Assembly (NCBI GenBank): GCA_046260765.1
Contig: JBHEOO010000011.1
Span: forward strand, 24,805-88,804
From: Chromatocurvus sp046260765
GTDB lineage: Bacteria; Pseudomonadota; Gammaproteobacteria; Pseudomonadales; Halieaceae
Length of the DNA stretch: 64,000 nt
Direction: 5' to 3'
Part shown: positions 16,264-24,373 of the stretch, one piece after another
Numbering within the stretch: the first letter of the stretch is position 1
How the letters are laid out: each line of letters begins with the position of its first letter
Program-made: the position numbers and the translations under genes
The notes under the pieces: generated by a model
The model's database searches: none
Told to the model about the DNA's origin: nothing
Seen by the model: the letters and a program-made list of their open reading frames with translations, nothing else

Positions 16264-17754
16264 ATGCCAATGGACCTGCTGTACACCGCGGAACAGACCC
16301 GACTGCTCGATGCTTGCGCTATCGAGACTGCGGGCATACCAGGTCGCGTGCTGATGTCCCGCGCGGCGGCGGCGCTGCATCGCTGCCTGGTCCAGCGCTG
16401 GCCCGACGCCAGCCGCGTGCACGTGATCGTGGGTGCCGGCAACAACGGCGGCGACGGCTGGCTTCTCGCCGAACGCGTGTGGCGGCGCCGTGGCAGCGTT
16501 ACAGTGTATCAGCTGGGCGATCCCGATCGCATCCGCGGCGACGCGCTGCTGGCGCGGCAGATGGCGCTGGACAGCGGCGTACCGTCGCTGCCATGGCGCG
16601 CGGGTTGCCTGCAAGACGCCCAGGGGCTGATCGTGGATGCGATGCTCGGCACCGGTCTGGGCGGTGAGGTGCGCGGTGATGCGGCGGCGGCAATTGCCGA
16701 GATCAACGCCAGCGGCCTGCCAGTGCTGGCGGTGGATATTCCGTCCGGCCTGTGTGCTGATACGGGGCGGCGCCTGGGCGCGTCGGTGGTGGCCGAGGTC
16801 ACGGTTTCTTTTATTGGCCGCAAGCGTGGCCTGTATACCCTCGATGGTCCTGACTGTGGCGGCGAGCGTCTGTTTGATGACCTCGACGTGCCGGCCAGTG
16901 TCTTTCACCGTGTGCCGTCTGCGGACTGCTGGGAGCACCTGGAACTGGATGTGGAGCTCGAGTGCCTGACACCCCGCGCGGCGGCGTCGCACAAGGGGCG
17001 CTTCGGCCAGGTTCTGGTGGTGGGTGGTGACCACGGCATGGGCGGTGCTGTCACACTGGCGGCGGAAGCGGCGCTGCGCAGCGGCGCGGGCCTGGTCCGC
17101 GTGGCGACGAGGCCGGCGCACCTCGGTGCCATTCTGGCGCGCACCCCCGAGGCGATGGCCGTTGGCGTCGACTCTGTGCACGATCTGGCCACACTCCTCG
17201 ATGCATCCTCGGTAGTGCTGATCGGGCCCGGGATGGGCACCGGCCCCTGGGCGCAGCAGTTGCTGCTCAGGGTGCTGGAAAGCGGCAAGCCGCTGGTGCT
17301 TGACGCCGATGCCCTCAACCTCCTTGCCGCCGACGCCGAACTGGCCTCAAGACTGCCCGAGGGCTGCGTGATCACGCCGCACCCGGGCGAGGCGGGCCGC
17401 CTGCTGGATCGGGACAGTGCCGCCGTACAGGCGGATCGCTTCGGGGCTGCCCAGGCGCTAAGCGAGCAGTTCGGTGTGTCGGTGCTGCTCAAGGGAAACG
17501 GCAGTCTGGTGGTGGGCCAGGGGCACGCCAACAGTCTTTGCAGCTATGGCAACCCGGGCATGGCGAGTGGCGGGATGGGTGACGTGCTCGGCGGTGTGGT
17601 GGCAGCGCTCATGGCGCAGGGATTGACGGCTGCTGCCGCCGCCCGCCTGGGTGCCTGTGTTCACGGCGCCGCGGCGGATGTCGCTGCCGGTGACGGTCAG
17701 CGTGGTCTGCTGGCGTCAGACCTGTTGCCAACGCTGCGGCGTCTGCTGGGATGA
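16264..17754 (+). CDS. nnr: Bifunctional NAD(P)H-hydrate epimerase / ADP-dependent dehydratase
   Basis: Repair enzyme for hydrated NADH and NADPH. The N-terminal YjeF_N epimerase domain has IVGAGNNGGDGWLLA and VDIPSGLCADTG. The C-terminal carbohydrate-kinase-like dehydratase has VVGGDHGMGGAV, VLDADALNLLA, ITPHPGEAGRLL and the nucleotide loop NPGMASGGMGDVLGG. ATG 16264 gives 496 residues; GACGAGGA lies eight bases before it, whereas longer in-frame starts overlap queG. The stop overlaps the tsaE start by four bases (ATGA), so the two are translationally coupled. Confidence 0.96.
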   Translation: MPMDLLYTAEQTRLLDACAIETAGIPGRVLMSRAAAALHRCLVQRWPDASRVHVIVGAGNNGGDGWLLAERVWRRRGSVTVYQLGDPDRIRGDALLARQMALDSGVPSLPWRAGCLQDAQGLIVDAMLGTGLGGEVRGDAAAAIAEINASGLPVLAVDIPSGLCADTGRRLGASVVAEVTVSFIGRKRGLYTLDGPDCGGERLFDDLDVPASVFHRVPSADCWEHLELDVELECLTPRAAASHKGRFGQVLVVGGDHGMGGAVTLAAEAALRSGAGLVRVATRPAHLGAILARTPEAMAVGVDSVHDLATLLDASSVVLIGPGMGTGPWAQQLLLRVLESGKPLVLDADALNLLAADAELASRLPEGCVITPHPGEAGRLLDRDSAAVQADRFGAAQALSEQFGVSVLLKGNGSLVVGQGHANSLCSYGNPGMASGGMGDVLGGVVAALMAQGLTAAAAARLGACVHGAAADVAAGDGQRGLLASDLLPTLRRLLG

Positions 17755-18257
17755 GCGCCCTGACGCGGGAACTGGATCTGCGTGACGAGACCGATACGGT
17801 AACGCTGGGTGCAAAGCTTGCGGCGGTACTTTCTCCGGGCATGCTGGTTTTTTTGCAGGGCGACCTCGGGGCCGGCAAAACCACGCTCTGCCGCGGCATT
17901 GTTGCTGGCCTGGGCCACCGCGGCGCGGTCAAGAGCCCCACCTATACGCTGGTGGAGCCCTACGAAAACGTCTGCCCCCCAGTCTATCATTTTGATCTTT
18001 ATCGTCTCGACGATCCCGCCGAACTCGACGGTATCGGCCTGCGGGATTACCTTGATGGTGAGCATCTGTGCATTGTGGAGTGGCCCGAGCGCGGCGACGG
18101 TTTTTTGCCCCCGGCCGACTTAATTATTACCATCGCAGTGGCAGAGCACGGTCGCAAAGCCAACCTGAGGGCGGTCAGCCAGCGTGCAAAACTCGCGCTT
18201 GCGGGGCTGGATGACCGCACGGCTGGAGCACTTAAACCGCACGGCTGGAGCACTTAA
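17751..18257 (+). CDS. tsaE: tRNA threonylcarbamoyladenosine (t6A) ATPase subunit TsaE
   Basis: P-loop ATPase that recycles the TsaBD complex in t6A37 modification of ANN-decoding tRNAs. Walker A is GDLGAGKTTLCRG (about residues 38-50), followed by SPTYTLVEPY, HFDLYRLDDP and the WPERG motif. The family is usually about 150 residues. The extra tail here (TAGALKPHGWST) is created by a perfect 22-base tandem duplication that contains the stop codon. Coupled to nnr by an ATGA overlap. Confidence 0.95.
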   Translation: MSALTRELDLRDETDTVTLGAKLAAVLSPGMLVFLQGDLGAGKTTLCRGIVAGLGHRGAVKSPTYTLVEPYENVCPPVYHFDLYRLDDPAELDGIGLRDYLDGEHLCIVEWPERGDGFLPPADLIITIAVAEHGRKANLRAVSQRAKLALAGLDDRTAGALKPHGWST

Positions 18258-18302
18258 ATAGTGGTACGCACAGTGTTACGTACAAGTGTAGTGGTGCGCA
18301 CA
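18215..18302. repeat. Tandem duplication at the tsaE 3' end plus direct repeats before amiB
   Basis: A perfect 22-base unit (CCGCACGGCTGGAGCACTTAAA) occurs twice in a row, at 18215-18236 and 18237-18258. The second copy supplies the tsaE stop. Immediately after, a 14-base sequence (TAGTGGTACGCACA, and TAGTGGTGCGCACA with one mismatch) recurs at 18259-18272 and 18289-18302, directly abutting the next gene's GTG start region. Confidence 0.9.
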
Positions 18303-18304
18303 AG

Positions 18305-19639
18305 GTGATTGGCGCTTGTCGATACTTCCGGTTTTTGCGGATGTCTCCGCTGCTGCTCTCTCTGTTGTCGGCGCCACTGTTCGCTGCCACCGTTCAGGAC
18401 GTTCGTCTGTGGCGTGCCCCGGACCACACCCGGATCGTCCTCGACATGAGCGCCGCGGCAGAGCACCGCGTGCTGGTGCTACAGAACCCGGACCGCATCG
18501 TGCTCGACGTGAGTGATGCGACCCTGCGCGGCAGCGTCACTGATCTGGGTCTGGATGACACGCCGATAGCTCGTATTCGTTCCGGCGTGCGCAACGGCAC
18601 CGACCTGCGTATGGTTTTTGACATGCGCGCTGCGGTGACACCCCGCAGCTTTGCCATAGCAGCCAATGCCCAGGCAGGTGACCGGCTGGTGCTCGACCTG
18701 CACGACGAGGCGCCAAGTCAGTCCGGCGCCGGGATGCCCACTGCTTCCCGATCAGCCGGTAACGACGATCGCCGCGACATCATTATCGCCATTGATGCTG
18801 GCCACGGTGGCGAGGATCCGGGTGCCCTCGGGCCGGGCAGGCTGCGGGAGAAGGACGTCGCCCTGGCGATAGCGAAGGAGCTTGCGGCGCTTTTTGAGCG
18901 TGACAGCGGCTTTGCGCCGACGCTGGTTCGCAGCGGTGACTATTATGTCAGCCTCAAGGGTCGCCGGGATCTGGCCCGCGAGCGGCAGGCAGATCTGTTT
19001 GTCTCCATCCATGCCGATGCCTTCAATCGCAAGGAGGCGAACGGTGCTTCCGTGTATGCCCTGTCGACCCGGGGTGCCACAAGCACGACAGCAAGTTATC
19101 TGGCACAGCGCGAAAACGCCGCGGACCTGGTGGGTGGCGTCCGCCTCGGCGACAAGGATGAGATGCTCGCCGGCGTCCTTGCAGATCTGTCCATGACGTC
19201 GACGCTGGATGCCAGTCTGAATATGGGCGGTTCGGTCCTCGGTGAAATGGGCGGTGTGGCGCGGCTGCACAAGCGACAGGTCGAGCAGGCTGCTTTTGTT
19301 GTGCTGAAGTCGCCTGACATTCCTTCGATACTGGTAGAGACCGGCTTTATTTCCAACCCCGGCGAGGCGCGCAAACTGGCCGACCCGGCCTACCGCAAGC
19401 ACATGGCCGAGGCGATTCATCGCGGTATCCGCAGCTGGTTCATCAGTCATCCCCCTCCCGGTACGCTACTTGCCTTTGAAAAGCGGCGCGGGGGGCGCGA
19501 GTACAGGATTGCCCGTGGCGATACATTGTCGGGCATTGCGGCGCGCTTCAATGTGTCTGTGAGCGACCTGAAAAGTTTCAATCAGCTGGCCGACAACCGC
19601 ATTCTGGTTGGTCAGACACTGAAGATACCTGCGCTCTGA
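18305..19639 (+). CDS. amiB: N-acetylmuramoyl-L-alanine amidase with AMIN and LysM domains
   Basis: Periplasmic amidase that splits septal peptidoglycan during cell separation. It has a signal peptide, an AMIN domain (about residues 28-125), a zinc amidase_3 domain (IAIDAGHGGEDPGA, LFVSIHADAFN and PSILVETGFISN give the His/Glu ligands) and one C-terminal LysM (REYRIARGDTLSGIAARFNVS). The 444-residue layout matches AmiB. The GTG start at 18305 is chosen because it adds the basic CRYFRFLR n-region needed ahead of LLLSLLSAPLFA; the later ATG (18341) would lack it. No clear ribosome site precedes either. Confidence 0.93.
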   Translation: MIGACRYFRFLRMSPLLLSLLSAPLFAATVQDVRLWRAPDHTRIVLDMSAAAEHRVLVLQNPDRIVLDVSDATLRGSVTDLGLDDTPIARIRSGVRNGTDLRMVFDMRAAVTPRSFAIAANAQAGDRLVLDLHDEAPSQSGAGMPTASRSAGNDDRRDIIIAIDAGHGGEDPGALGPGRLREKDVALAIAKELAALFERDSGFAPTLVRSGDYYVSLKGRRDLARERQADLFVSIHADAFNRKEANGASVYALSTRGATSTTASYLAQRENAADLVGGVRLGDKDEMLAGVLADLSMTSTLDASLNMGGSVLGEMGGVARLHKRQVEQAAFVVLKSPDIPSILVETGFISNPGEARKLADPAYRKHMAEAIHRGIRSWFISHPPPGTLLAFEKRRGGREYRIARGDTLSGIAARFNVSVSDLKSFNQLADNRILVGQTLKIPAL

Positions 19640-19706
19640 TGGCCTTATTGCTAATGTTGGAGCTGATGTTGGTGCCGTTTATATCGACAAGGGGAACAGG
19701 CTTACC

Positions 19707-21647
19707 GTGTCCTTGATCAAGCGGCTGTCGCCGCGCCTTGCCAATCAGATCGCCGCCGGAGAGGTGGTGGAGCGACCGGCATCCGTCGTCAAGGAGCTCC
19801 TTGAGAACAGTCTGGATGCCGGCGGCGACCGTGTCGAGATCGAGATTGAAGGCGCCGGGTCGCGACTGATACGGGTTCGCGATAACGGTGCGGGCATGAC
19901 GGCAGATGACCTGCCGCTGGCGCTGGCCCGCCACGCCACCAGCAAGATTGCGGAGCTGGATGATCTCGAGGCAGTCGCAACGCTGGGTTTTCGCGGCGAG
20001 GCTCTGGCGAGCATTGGCTCGGTATCGCGTTTAACGCTCACCAGTAACGCGGCCGCCGAGGGGGCTGGCGTCTGCGCATTTACTGAGGGGCGCGACATGG
20101 AGGTCACGGTCAAGCCCGCAGCGCACCCACAGGGCACCACCGTCGAGGTGCGCGATCTGTTCTTCAATACGCCGGCTCGCCGCAAGTTTCTGCGCACAGA
20201 CAAGACCGAGTTCAGTCACGTCGAAGAAGTGGTCAAGCGGGTCTCCCTGTCGCGCTTCGATGTCGGGTTCCAGCTGCGCCACAACGGTAAAACGGTGCAC
20301 AGTCTGCGTCCCGCCACTACCGCGGCAGAACAGGCGCGACGGGTGGCCGGTGTCTGTGGGCCCGCCTTCATGGAGCAGGCCGTGGCTGTGGAGCGAGAGG
20401 TGCCCGGCCTCAGCGTTCGCGGCTGGGTGGGACTGCCGACTTTCTCCCGCAGCCAGGCGGATCTGCAGTATTTCTACGTGAACGGCCGTATTATCCGCGA
20501 CCGCCTGGTCGCTCACGCGGTGCGCCAGGCTTATCGTGACGTGCTTTATCATGGCCGTCATCCGGCCTTCGTGCTGTATCTGGATATGGATCCGGCGCAG
20601 GTTGACGTCAATGTACATCCGACCAAGCACGAGGTGCGTTTCCGCCAGGGGCGTGACGTGCACAATTTCCTGTTCAGTACCCTGCATAACGCCCTGTCCG
20701 ATGTGCGTCCCGGTGCTGCTGCAATGCCTGCGTCGGGGTCTGCGCTGCAGGGCACGAACGAAGCGTCCGGGGTGGCATCCGGTTCGCTGACGGATCAGGG
20801 CAGTCTCGGCCTGGCGCGAGCGCCGTCGGCCTCCGCCGCTGGCGCGTCTCCGGGCGCCCAACAGAGCGCATTTCCGGGCGCCGGGGAGAGCGCATTTCCG
20901 GGCGCCAGACAGAGCGCGTTTCCGGGAGCCATAACCGGCAAAGGTGCGTTTCCGGGCGCCATAAACAGCAACGCCCAGCGTCAGAGCCTGTCGCGCCTGT
21001 ACGGATCGCCGCCGCAATCGGGGATTGAAGAACCCTCACGGGTGGATCAGGCCGAGGGTGAAATACCGCCACTGGGCTATGCCCTGGCGCAGCTCAAGGG
21101 TGTCTATATTCTCGCGGAGAACGCAGACGGACTGGTTCTCGTCGACATGCATGCGGCCCATGAACGCATCACCTATGAGCGCCTGAAAAGCGCACGCGAT
21201 GCCGATGGCATACGCAGCCAGCCGCTGCTGGTGCCTCGCAGCCTCGCGGTGAGTCAGCGCGAGGCGGATCTTGCTGCGGCCTCGGAGGATTTTTTTACCC
21301 GCTTCGGCTTTCGCGTCGAGCGCGCCGGCACCGAGTCGCTGGTGATCCGCGAGGTTCCCGCGAGCCTGCGCGATGCTGATGTCGAGCAGCTCTTGCGGGA
21401 CGTGCTCAGTGATCTCGCCGAGCACGGCACGTCGGATCGCGTGACCGCTCACGAGGACGGCATTCTCTCTACTATTGCATGCCACGGATCCGTGCGTGCA
21501 AACCGCCGGCTGAGTGCTCCTGAAATGAATGCCTTGCTGCGCGATATGGAGGCCACCGAGCGGTCCGGCCAGTGCAATCATGGCCGCCCGACCTGGACGC
21601 AGCTGTCTCTGACAGAGCTCGATCGACTGTTTCTGCGCGGTCGGTGA
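19707..21647 (+). CDS. mutL: DNA mismatch repair protein MutL
   Basis: A 646-residue GHKL ATPase that couples MutS mismatch recognition to downstream steps. N-terminal motifs ENSLDAGGDRVEIEI, DNGAGM and TLGFRGEALASI are intact, as are RKFLRTDKTEF and the C-terminal dimerisation domain. No metal-binding endonuclease motif (DQHAxxER) is seen; the corresponding stretch reads DMHAAHERITYER. The linker contains five SAFPGA-like repeats. The GTG start at 19707 has AAGGGGAAC upstream and gives MSLIKRLSPRLANQIAAGEVV. Followed after 3 bases by miaA. Confidence 0.96.
   Translation: MSLIKRLSPRLANQIAAGEVVERPASVVKELLENSLDAGGDRVEIEIEGAGSRLIRVRDNGAGMTADDLPLALARHATSKIAELDDLEAVATLGFRGEALASIGSVSRLTLTSNAAAEGAGVCAFTEGRDMEVTVKPAAHPQGTTVEVRDLFFNTPARRKFLRTDKTEFSHVEEVVKRVSLSRFDVGFQLRHNGKTVHSLRPATTAAEQARRVAGVCGPAFMEQAVAVEREVPGLSVRGWVGLPTFSRSQADLQYFYVNGRIIRDRLVAHAVRQAYRDVLYHGRHPAFVLYLDMDPAQVDVNVHPTKHEVRFRQGRDVHNFLFSTLHNALSDVRPGAAAMPASGSALQGTNEASGVASGSLTDQGSLGLARAPSASAAGASPGAQQSAFPGAGESAFPGARQSAFPGAITGKGAFPGAINSNAQRQSLSRLYGSPPQSGIEEPSRVDQAEGEIPPLGYALAQLKGVYILAENADGLVLVDMHAAHERITYERLKSARDADGIRSQPLLVPRSLAVSQREADLAAASEDFFTRFGFRVERAGTESLVIREVPASLRDADVEQLLRDVLSDLAEHGTSDRVTAHEDGILSTIACHGSVRANRRLSAPEMNALLRDMEATERSGQCNHGRPTWTQLSLTELDRLFLRGR
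20842..20967. repeat. In-frame 24-base repeats in the mutL linker
   Basis: Units of 24 bases at 20842-20865, 20866-20889 and 20890-20913, a 30-base variant at 20914-20943 and a further copy at 20944-20967. They share a core TTTCCGGGCGCC and encode SAFPGAxx octapeptides. They lie in the disordered linker between ATPase and dimerisation domains. Confidence 0.9.
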
Positions 21648-21650
21648 GAC

Positions 21651-22631
21651 GTGTCTGAAGAGCAGCCGCTGCTGCTGTGCATCATGGGCCCCACCGCCGC
21701 CGGCAAGACCGCGCTGGCCGAGTCTGTGGCGCAGCAGCTGCCCGGGGAACTGATCAGCGTCGACGCCACGCTGGTTTATCGCGGACTCGATATCGGCGCA
21801 GCCAGGCCGCAATCGCATCACCACCTCGTGAACATCTGCAGCCCGGCCGAGTCCTATTCCGCGGCGCGTTTCCTCGAGGATCTTGCGCCCGTGCTGGACG
21901 CGGTCCGTGGCCGCGGCCGCGTCCCGATTCTGGTCGGCGGCAGCATGCTGTATTTCCGCGCTTTCTTGTGGGGTCTGTCGACCATGCCGCCTGCGGACCC
22001 TACGGTGCGTAAGGCAATAGAAAATGATGCCGCCGAGCGGGGATGGCCCGCGATACATAAGGAGCTGGCGCGGGTGGATCCGCAGGCCGCGGCGCGGATC
22101 CACCCGCAGCACTCGCAGCGCCTGTCCCGGGCGCTGGAGGTATACCGCAGCTCTGGGGTACCCCTCAGCGACTGGCATGCGGCGCCCTCAGCTCCGCCCC
22201 TGGCGAAGGGTTGCCGGGTGATACAGGTAGCCATTTGCCCGCTCCGGCGCGAGTGGCTGCACGCGCGTATTGCTGCACGTTTCGATGCAATGCTGGATGC
22301 CGGTCTGGTGGATGAGGTCGCTGCCCTGCGCGCTCGCGGCGACCTGGATCTTCGCCTGCCGTCGATGCGCAGCGTCGGCTACCGGCAGATATGGCAATAC
22401 CTGGAGGGGGACTGCGATCTTGCGACGGCACGGGAGCGCGCTATTGCTGCGACACGGCAGCTGGCCAAGCGGCAGCTGACCTGGCTGCGCAAATGGCCAG
22501 ATCTGCACTGGATTCACACGGATGCGGCAGGAGGGCTCCAGACCCACACGTTGCCCGCGTCGATATCGGGCAGAGAAAACACTGGTGCATCCGATCTGCT
22601 CTTGAACTATCTTGCGTACAACCCCATGTAG
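21651..22631 (+). CDS. miaA: tRNA dimethylallyltransferase
   Basis: Transfers dimethylallyl to A37 of UNN-reading tRNAs, the first step of ms2i6A. The 326-residue protein has the P-loop GPTAAGKTALAES, then the usual catalytic Asp/Thr region (ISVDATLVYRGLDIGAA, where most homologues read DSxxxYRxMDIGTA), VGGSMLYFRAFLWGLSTMPPAD and SVGYRQIWQYLEG. GTG 21651 is the only start upstream of the P-loop. It follows mutL by 3 bases and precedes hfq, the classic mutL-miaA-hfq order. Confidence 0.95.
   Translation: MSEEQPLLLCIMGPTAAGKTALAESVAQQLPGELISVDATLVYRGLDIGAARPQSHHHLVNICSPAESYSAARFLEDLAPVLDAVRGRGRVPILVGGSMLYFRAFLWGLSTMPPADPTVRKAIENDAAERGWPAIHKELARVDPQAAARIHPQHSQRLSRALEVYRSSGVPLSDWHAAPSAPPLAKGCRVIQVAICPLRREWLHARIAARFDAMLDAGLVDEVAALRARGDLDLRLPSMRSVGYRQIWQYLEGDCDLATARERAIAATRQLAKRQLTWLRKWPDLHWIHTDAAGGLQTHTLPASISGRENTGASDLLLNYLAYNPM
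22072..22105. repeat. Perfect 12-base inverted repeat inside miaA
   Basis: GGGTGGATCCGC (22072-22083) and its exact reverse complement (22094-22105) flank a 10-base loop. It is coding sequence (RVDPQAAARIHP), so it could be chance or a structured mRNA element. Confidence 0.85.
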
Positions 22632-22698
22632 TATCCTGTCGCGGCAGAACCGCTTACCGTTTTTTTTGGCCCGGATTGGGTCCACAAGGAGAAAAACC

Positions 22699-22947
22699 AT
22701 GTCAAAAGGGCACACGCTACAAGACCCTTACCTGAACATCCTGCGCAAGGAGCGTGTTCCGGTATCAATCTACCTGGTCAACGGCATCAAGCTGCAAGGC
22801 CAGATCGAATCTTTCGACCAGTTTGTCGTCCTGCTGAAGAATACGGTCAGCCAGATGGTATATAAGCACGCCATCTCGACAGTCGTTCCGGGCCGCGTCG
22901 TACGCCTGCCCATGCAGAATCCACCCGAGGACGATGACGAAAGCTGA
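22699..22947 (+). CDS. hfq: RNA chaperone Hfq
   Basis: An 82-residue Sm-like hexameric RNA chaperone that pairs small RNAs with mRNAs. Sm1 (ILRKERVPVSIYLVNGIKLQGQIESFDQFVVLLKN) and Sm2 (YKHAISTVVPGR) are essentially canonical, with a very short acidic tail (NPPEDDDES). ATG 22699 has AAGGAGAAAAACC upstream; an in-frame ATG at 22612 is within the end of miaA. The leader contains a run of eight T at 22660-22667, a potential Hfq-binding site for autoregulation (inference). Confidence 0.98.
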   Translation: MSKGHTLQDPYLNILRKERVPVSIYLVNGIKLQGQIESFDQFVVLLKNTVSQMVYKHAISTVVPGRVVRLPMQNPPEDDDES

Positions 22948-23009
22948 GTTTTTTGCGGCGGCAGAGCAGCGCCGCGCGCCTTGTCCGCCTGTCCCGCGAG
23001 GTCATTGTC

Positions 23010-24275
23010 GTGTTTTTTGAGCGTCCCGAATCGGGAGAGGTTGCCGTTCTCGTGCACATTGACTTTGGTCGTGGCAGCGAGAGCGAGGATCCGCGTGAGT
23101 TCGAAGAGCTCGTGCTGTCCGCCGGTGGCGATCCGGTCGCCTTCATCATGGCTGCGCGGCAGGCGCCCGATTCCCGGACCTTTGTTGGCTCCGGCAAGGT
23201 TGCCGAGATTGCGCAGACGGTGGAGGAGCACGGTGCCCAGATCGTTATCTTCAACCACACATTGAGTCCGAGCCAGGAGCGCAACCTTGAGCGCGAGTTC
23301 AAGTGTCGTGTGCTCGACCGGACCGGCCTTATTCTCGACATTTTCGCGCAGCGAGCCCGTACCCACGAGGGCAAGCTGCAGGTGGAGCTGGCGCAGCTCG
23401 AGCACATGAGCACGCGCCTGGTCCGTGGCTGGACCCACCTCGAGCGCCAGAAGGGCGGCATCGGCCTCAGGGGTCCGGGTGAAACCCAGCTCGAGACTGA
23501 CCGCCGACTGCTGCGTGCGCGCATCAAGGCGATTCTCGGGCGGCTCGACAAGGTGCGCCGGCAGCGCGAGCAGGGGCGCAGGTCGCGGCGTCGTGCGGAG
23601 GTGCCCACGGTAGCACTGGTCGGCTACACCAACGCTGGCAAGTCGACGCTATTCAACCGGCTTACGGCTTCGGGTGTCTATGCCGCCGATCAGCTGTTTG
23701 CCACGCTGGATCCAACGCTGCGACGCCTGGAGCTAGAGCATGCAGGCGCGGTGATTCTGGCCGACACCGTGGGTTTTATCTCGCACCTGCCGCACCGGCT
23801 GGTTGAGGCCTTCAAGGCGACGCTGGAAGAAACGCGTAGTGCTGACCTGCTGCTCAATGTCGTTGACGCGGCGAGTAGTGAGCGCGATCAGAATCGCTTC
23901 CACGTGCAGGAGGTGCTCGACGAGATCGGTGCTAACGAGGTACCGCAGATAGAGGTGTACAACAAGATCGACTGCCTTGAGATGGCCCCGCGGCTTGACC
24001 GCGATGATCAAGGGCGGCCGATCAGGGTATGGCTGAGTGCGTCAACCGGCGAGGGTATTGATTTGTTGCTGCAGGCAATTGCCGAGCGCGTGGCCGACGA
24101 CATGGTGGATGAAAATCTGGATCTTGACCCGGGTCAGTCCCGCCTGCGGGCGGCACTTTACCAGCTGGGCGCGGTCGCCTCCGAAGAGTTTGGTGACGAC
24201 GGCGTTGCCCATCTGCATGTGCGCTTGCCACGCGTTGAATGGGATCGCCTGCTGGCATCGGAGCACCATCACTGA
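23010..24275 (+). CDS. hflX: Ribosome-splitting GTPase HflX
   Basis: GTPase that dissociates stalled or heat-damaged 70S ribosomes. From GTG 23010 it has 421 residues beginning MFFERPESGEVAVLVHIDFG, the family opening (E. coli 426). The frame continues upstream to a TTG at 22953, but that sequence is not family-like. The HflX N domain contains FVGSGKVAEIA, and RGPGETQLETDRR begins the linker. G motifs are GYTNAGKSTLFN, DTVGFI and YNKIDC. Located 62 bases after hfq. Confidence 0.95.
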   Translation: MFFERPESGEVAVLVHIDFGRGSESEDPREFEELVLSAGGDPVAFIMAARQAPDSRTFVGSGKVAEIAQTVEEHGAQIVIFNHTLSPSQERNLEREFKCRVLDRTGLILDIFAQRARTHEGKLQVELAQLEHMSTRLVRGWTHLERQKGGIGLRGPGETQLETDRRLLRARIKAILGRLDKVRRQREQGRRSRRRAEVPTVALVGYTNAGKSTLFNRLTASGVYAADQLFATLDPTLRRLELEHAGAVILADTVGFISHLPHRLVEAFKATLEETRSADLLLNVVDAASSERDQNRFHVQEVLDEIGANEVPQIEVYNKIDCLEMAPRLDRDDQGRPIRVWLSASTGEGIDLLLQAIAERVADDMVDENLDLDPGQSRLRAALYQLGAVASEEFGDDGVAHLHVRLPRVEWDRLLASEHHH

Positions 24276-24316
24276 AACGCGCAGCGTGCCTGTTAACGCA
24301 TGGACGACATGGCGGA

Positions 24317-24337
24317 AACAGGGCGCTGTTCTTTTTT
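24317..24337 (+). terminator. Weak intrinsic terminator after hflX
   Basis: A 5-base stem AACAG/CTGTT with loop GGCG is followed by C and six T. The stem is short, so termination would be partial at best. Confidence 0.3.
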
Positions 24338-24345
24338 GCTAAACT
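24337..24345 (+). promoter_or_regulatory. Possible extended -10 promoter for hflKC
   Basis: TGCTAAACT matches the TGn extended -10 with four of six hexamer bases, 29 bases before the hflK ATG. No clear -35 is seen. Confidence 0.3.
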
Positions 24346-24373
24346 AGACACTTTTAAACATCAGGAGAGACGT

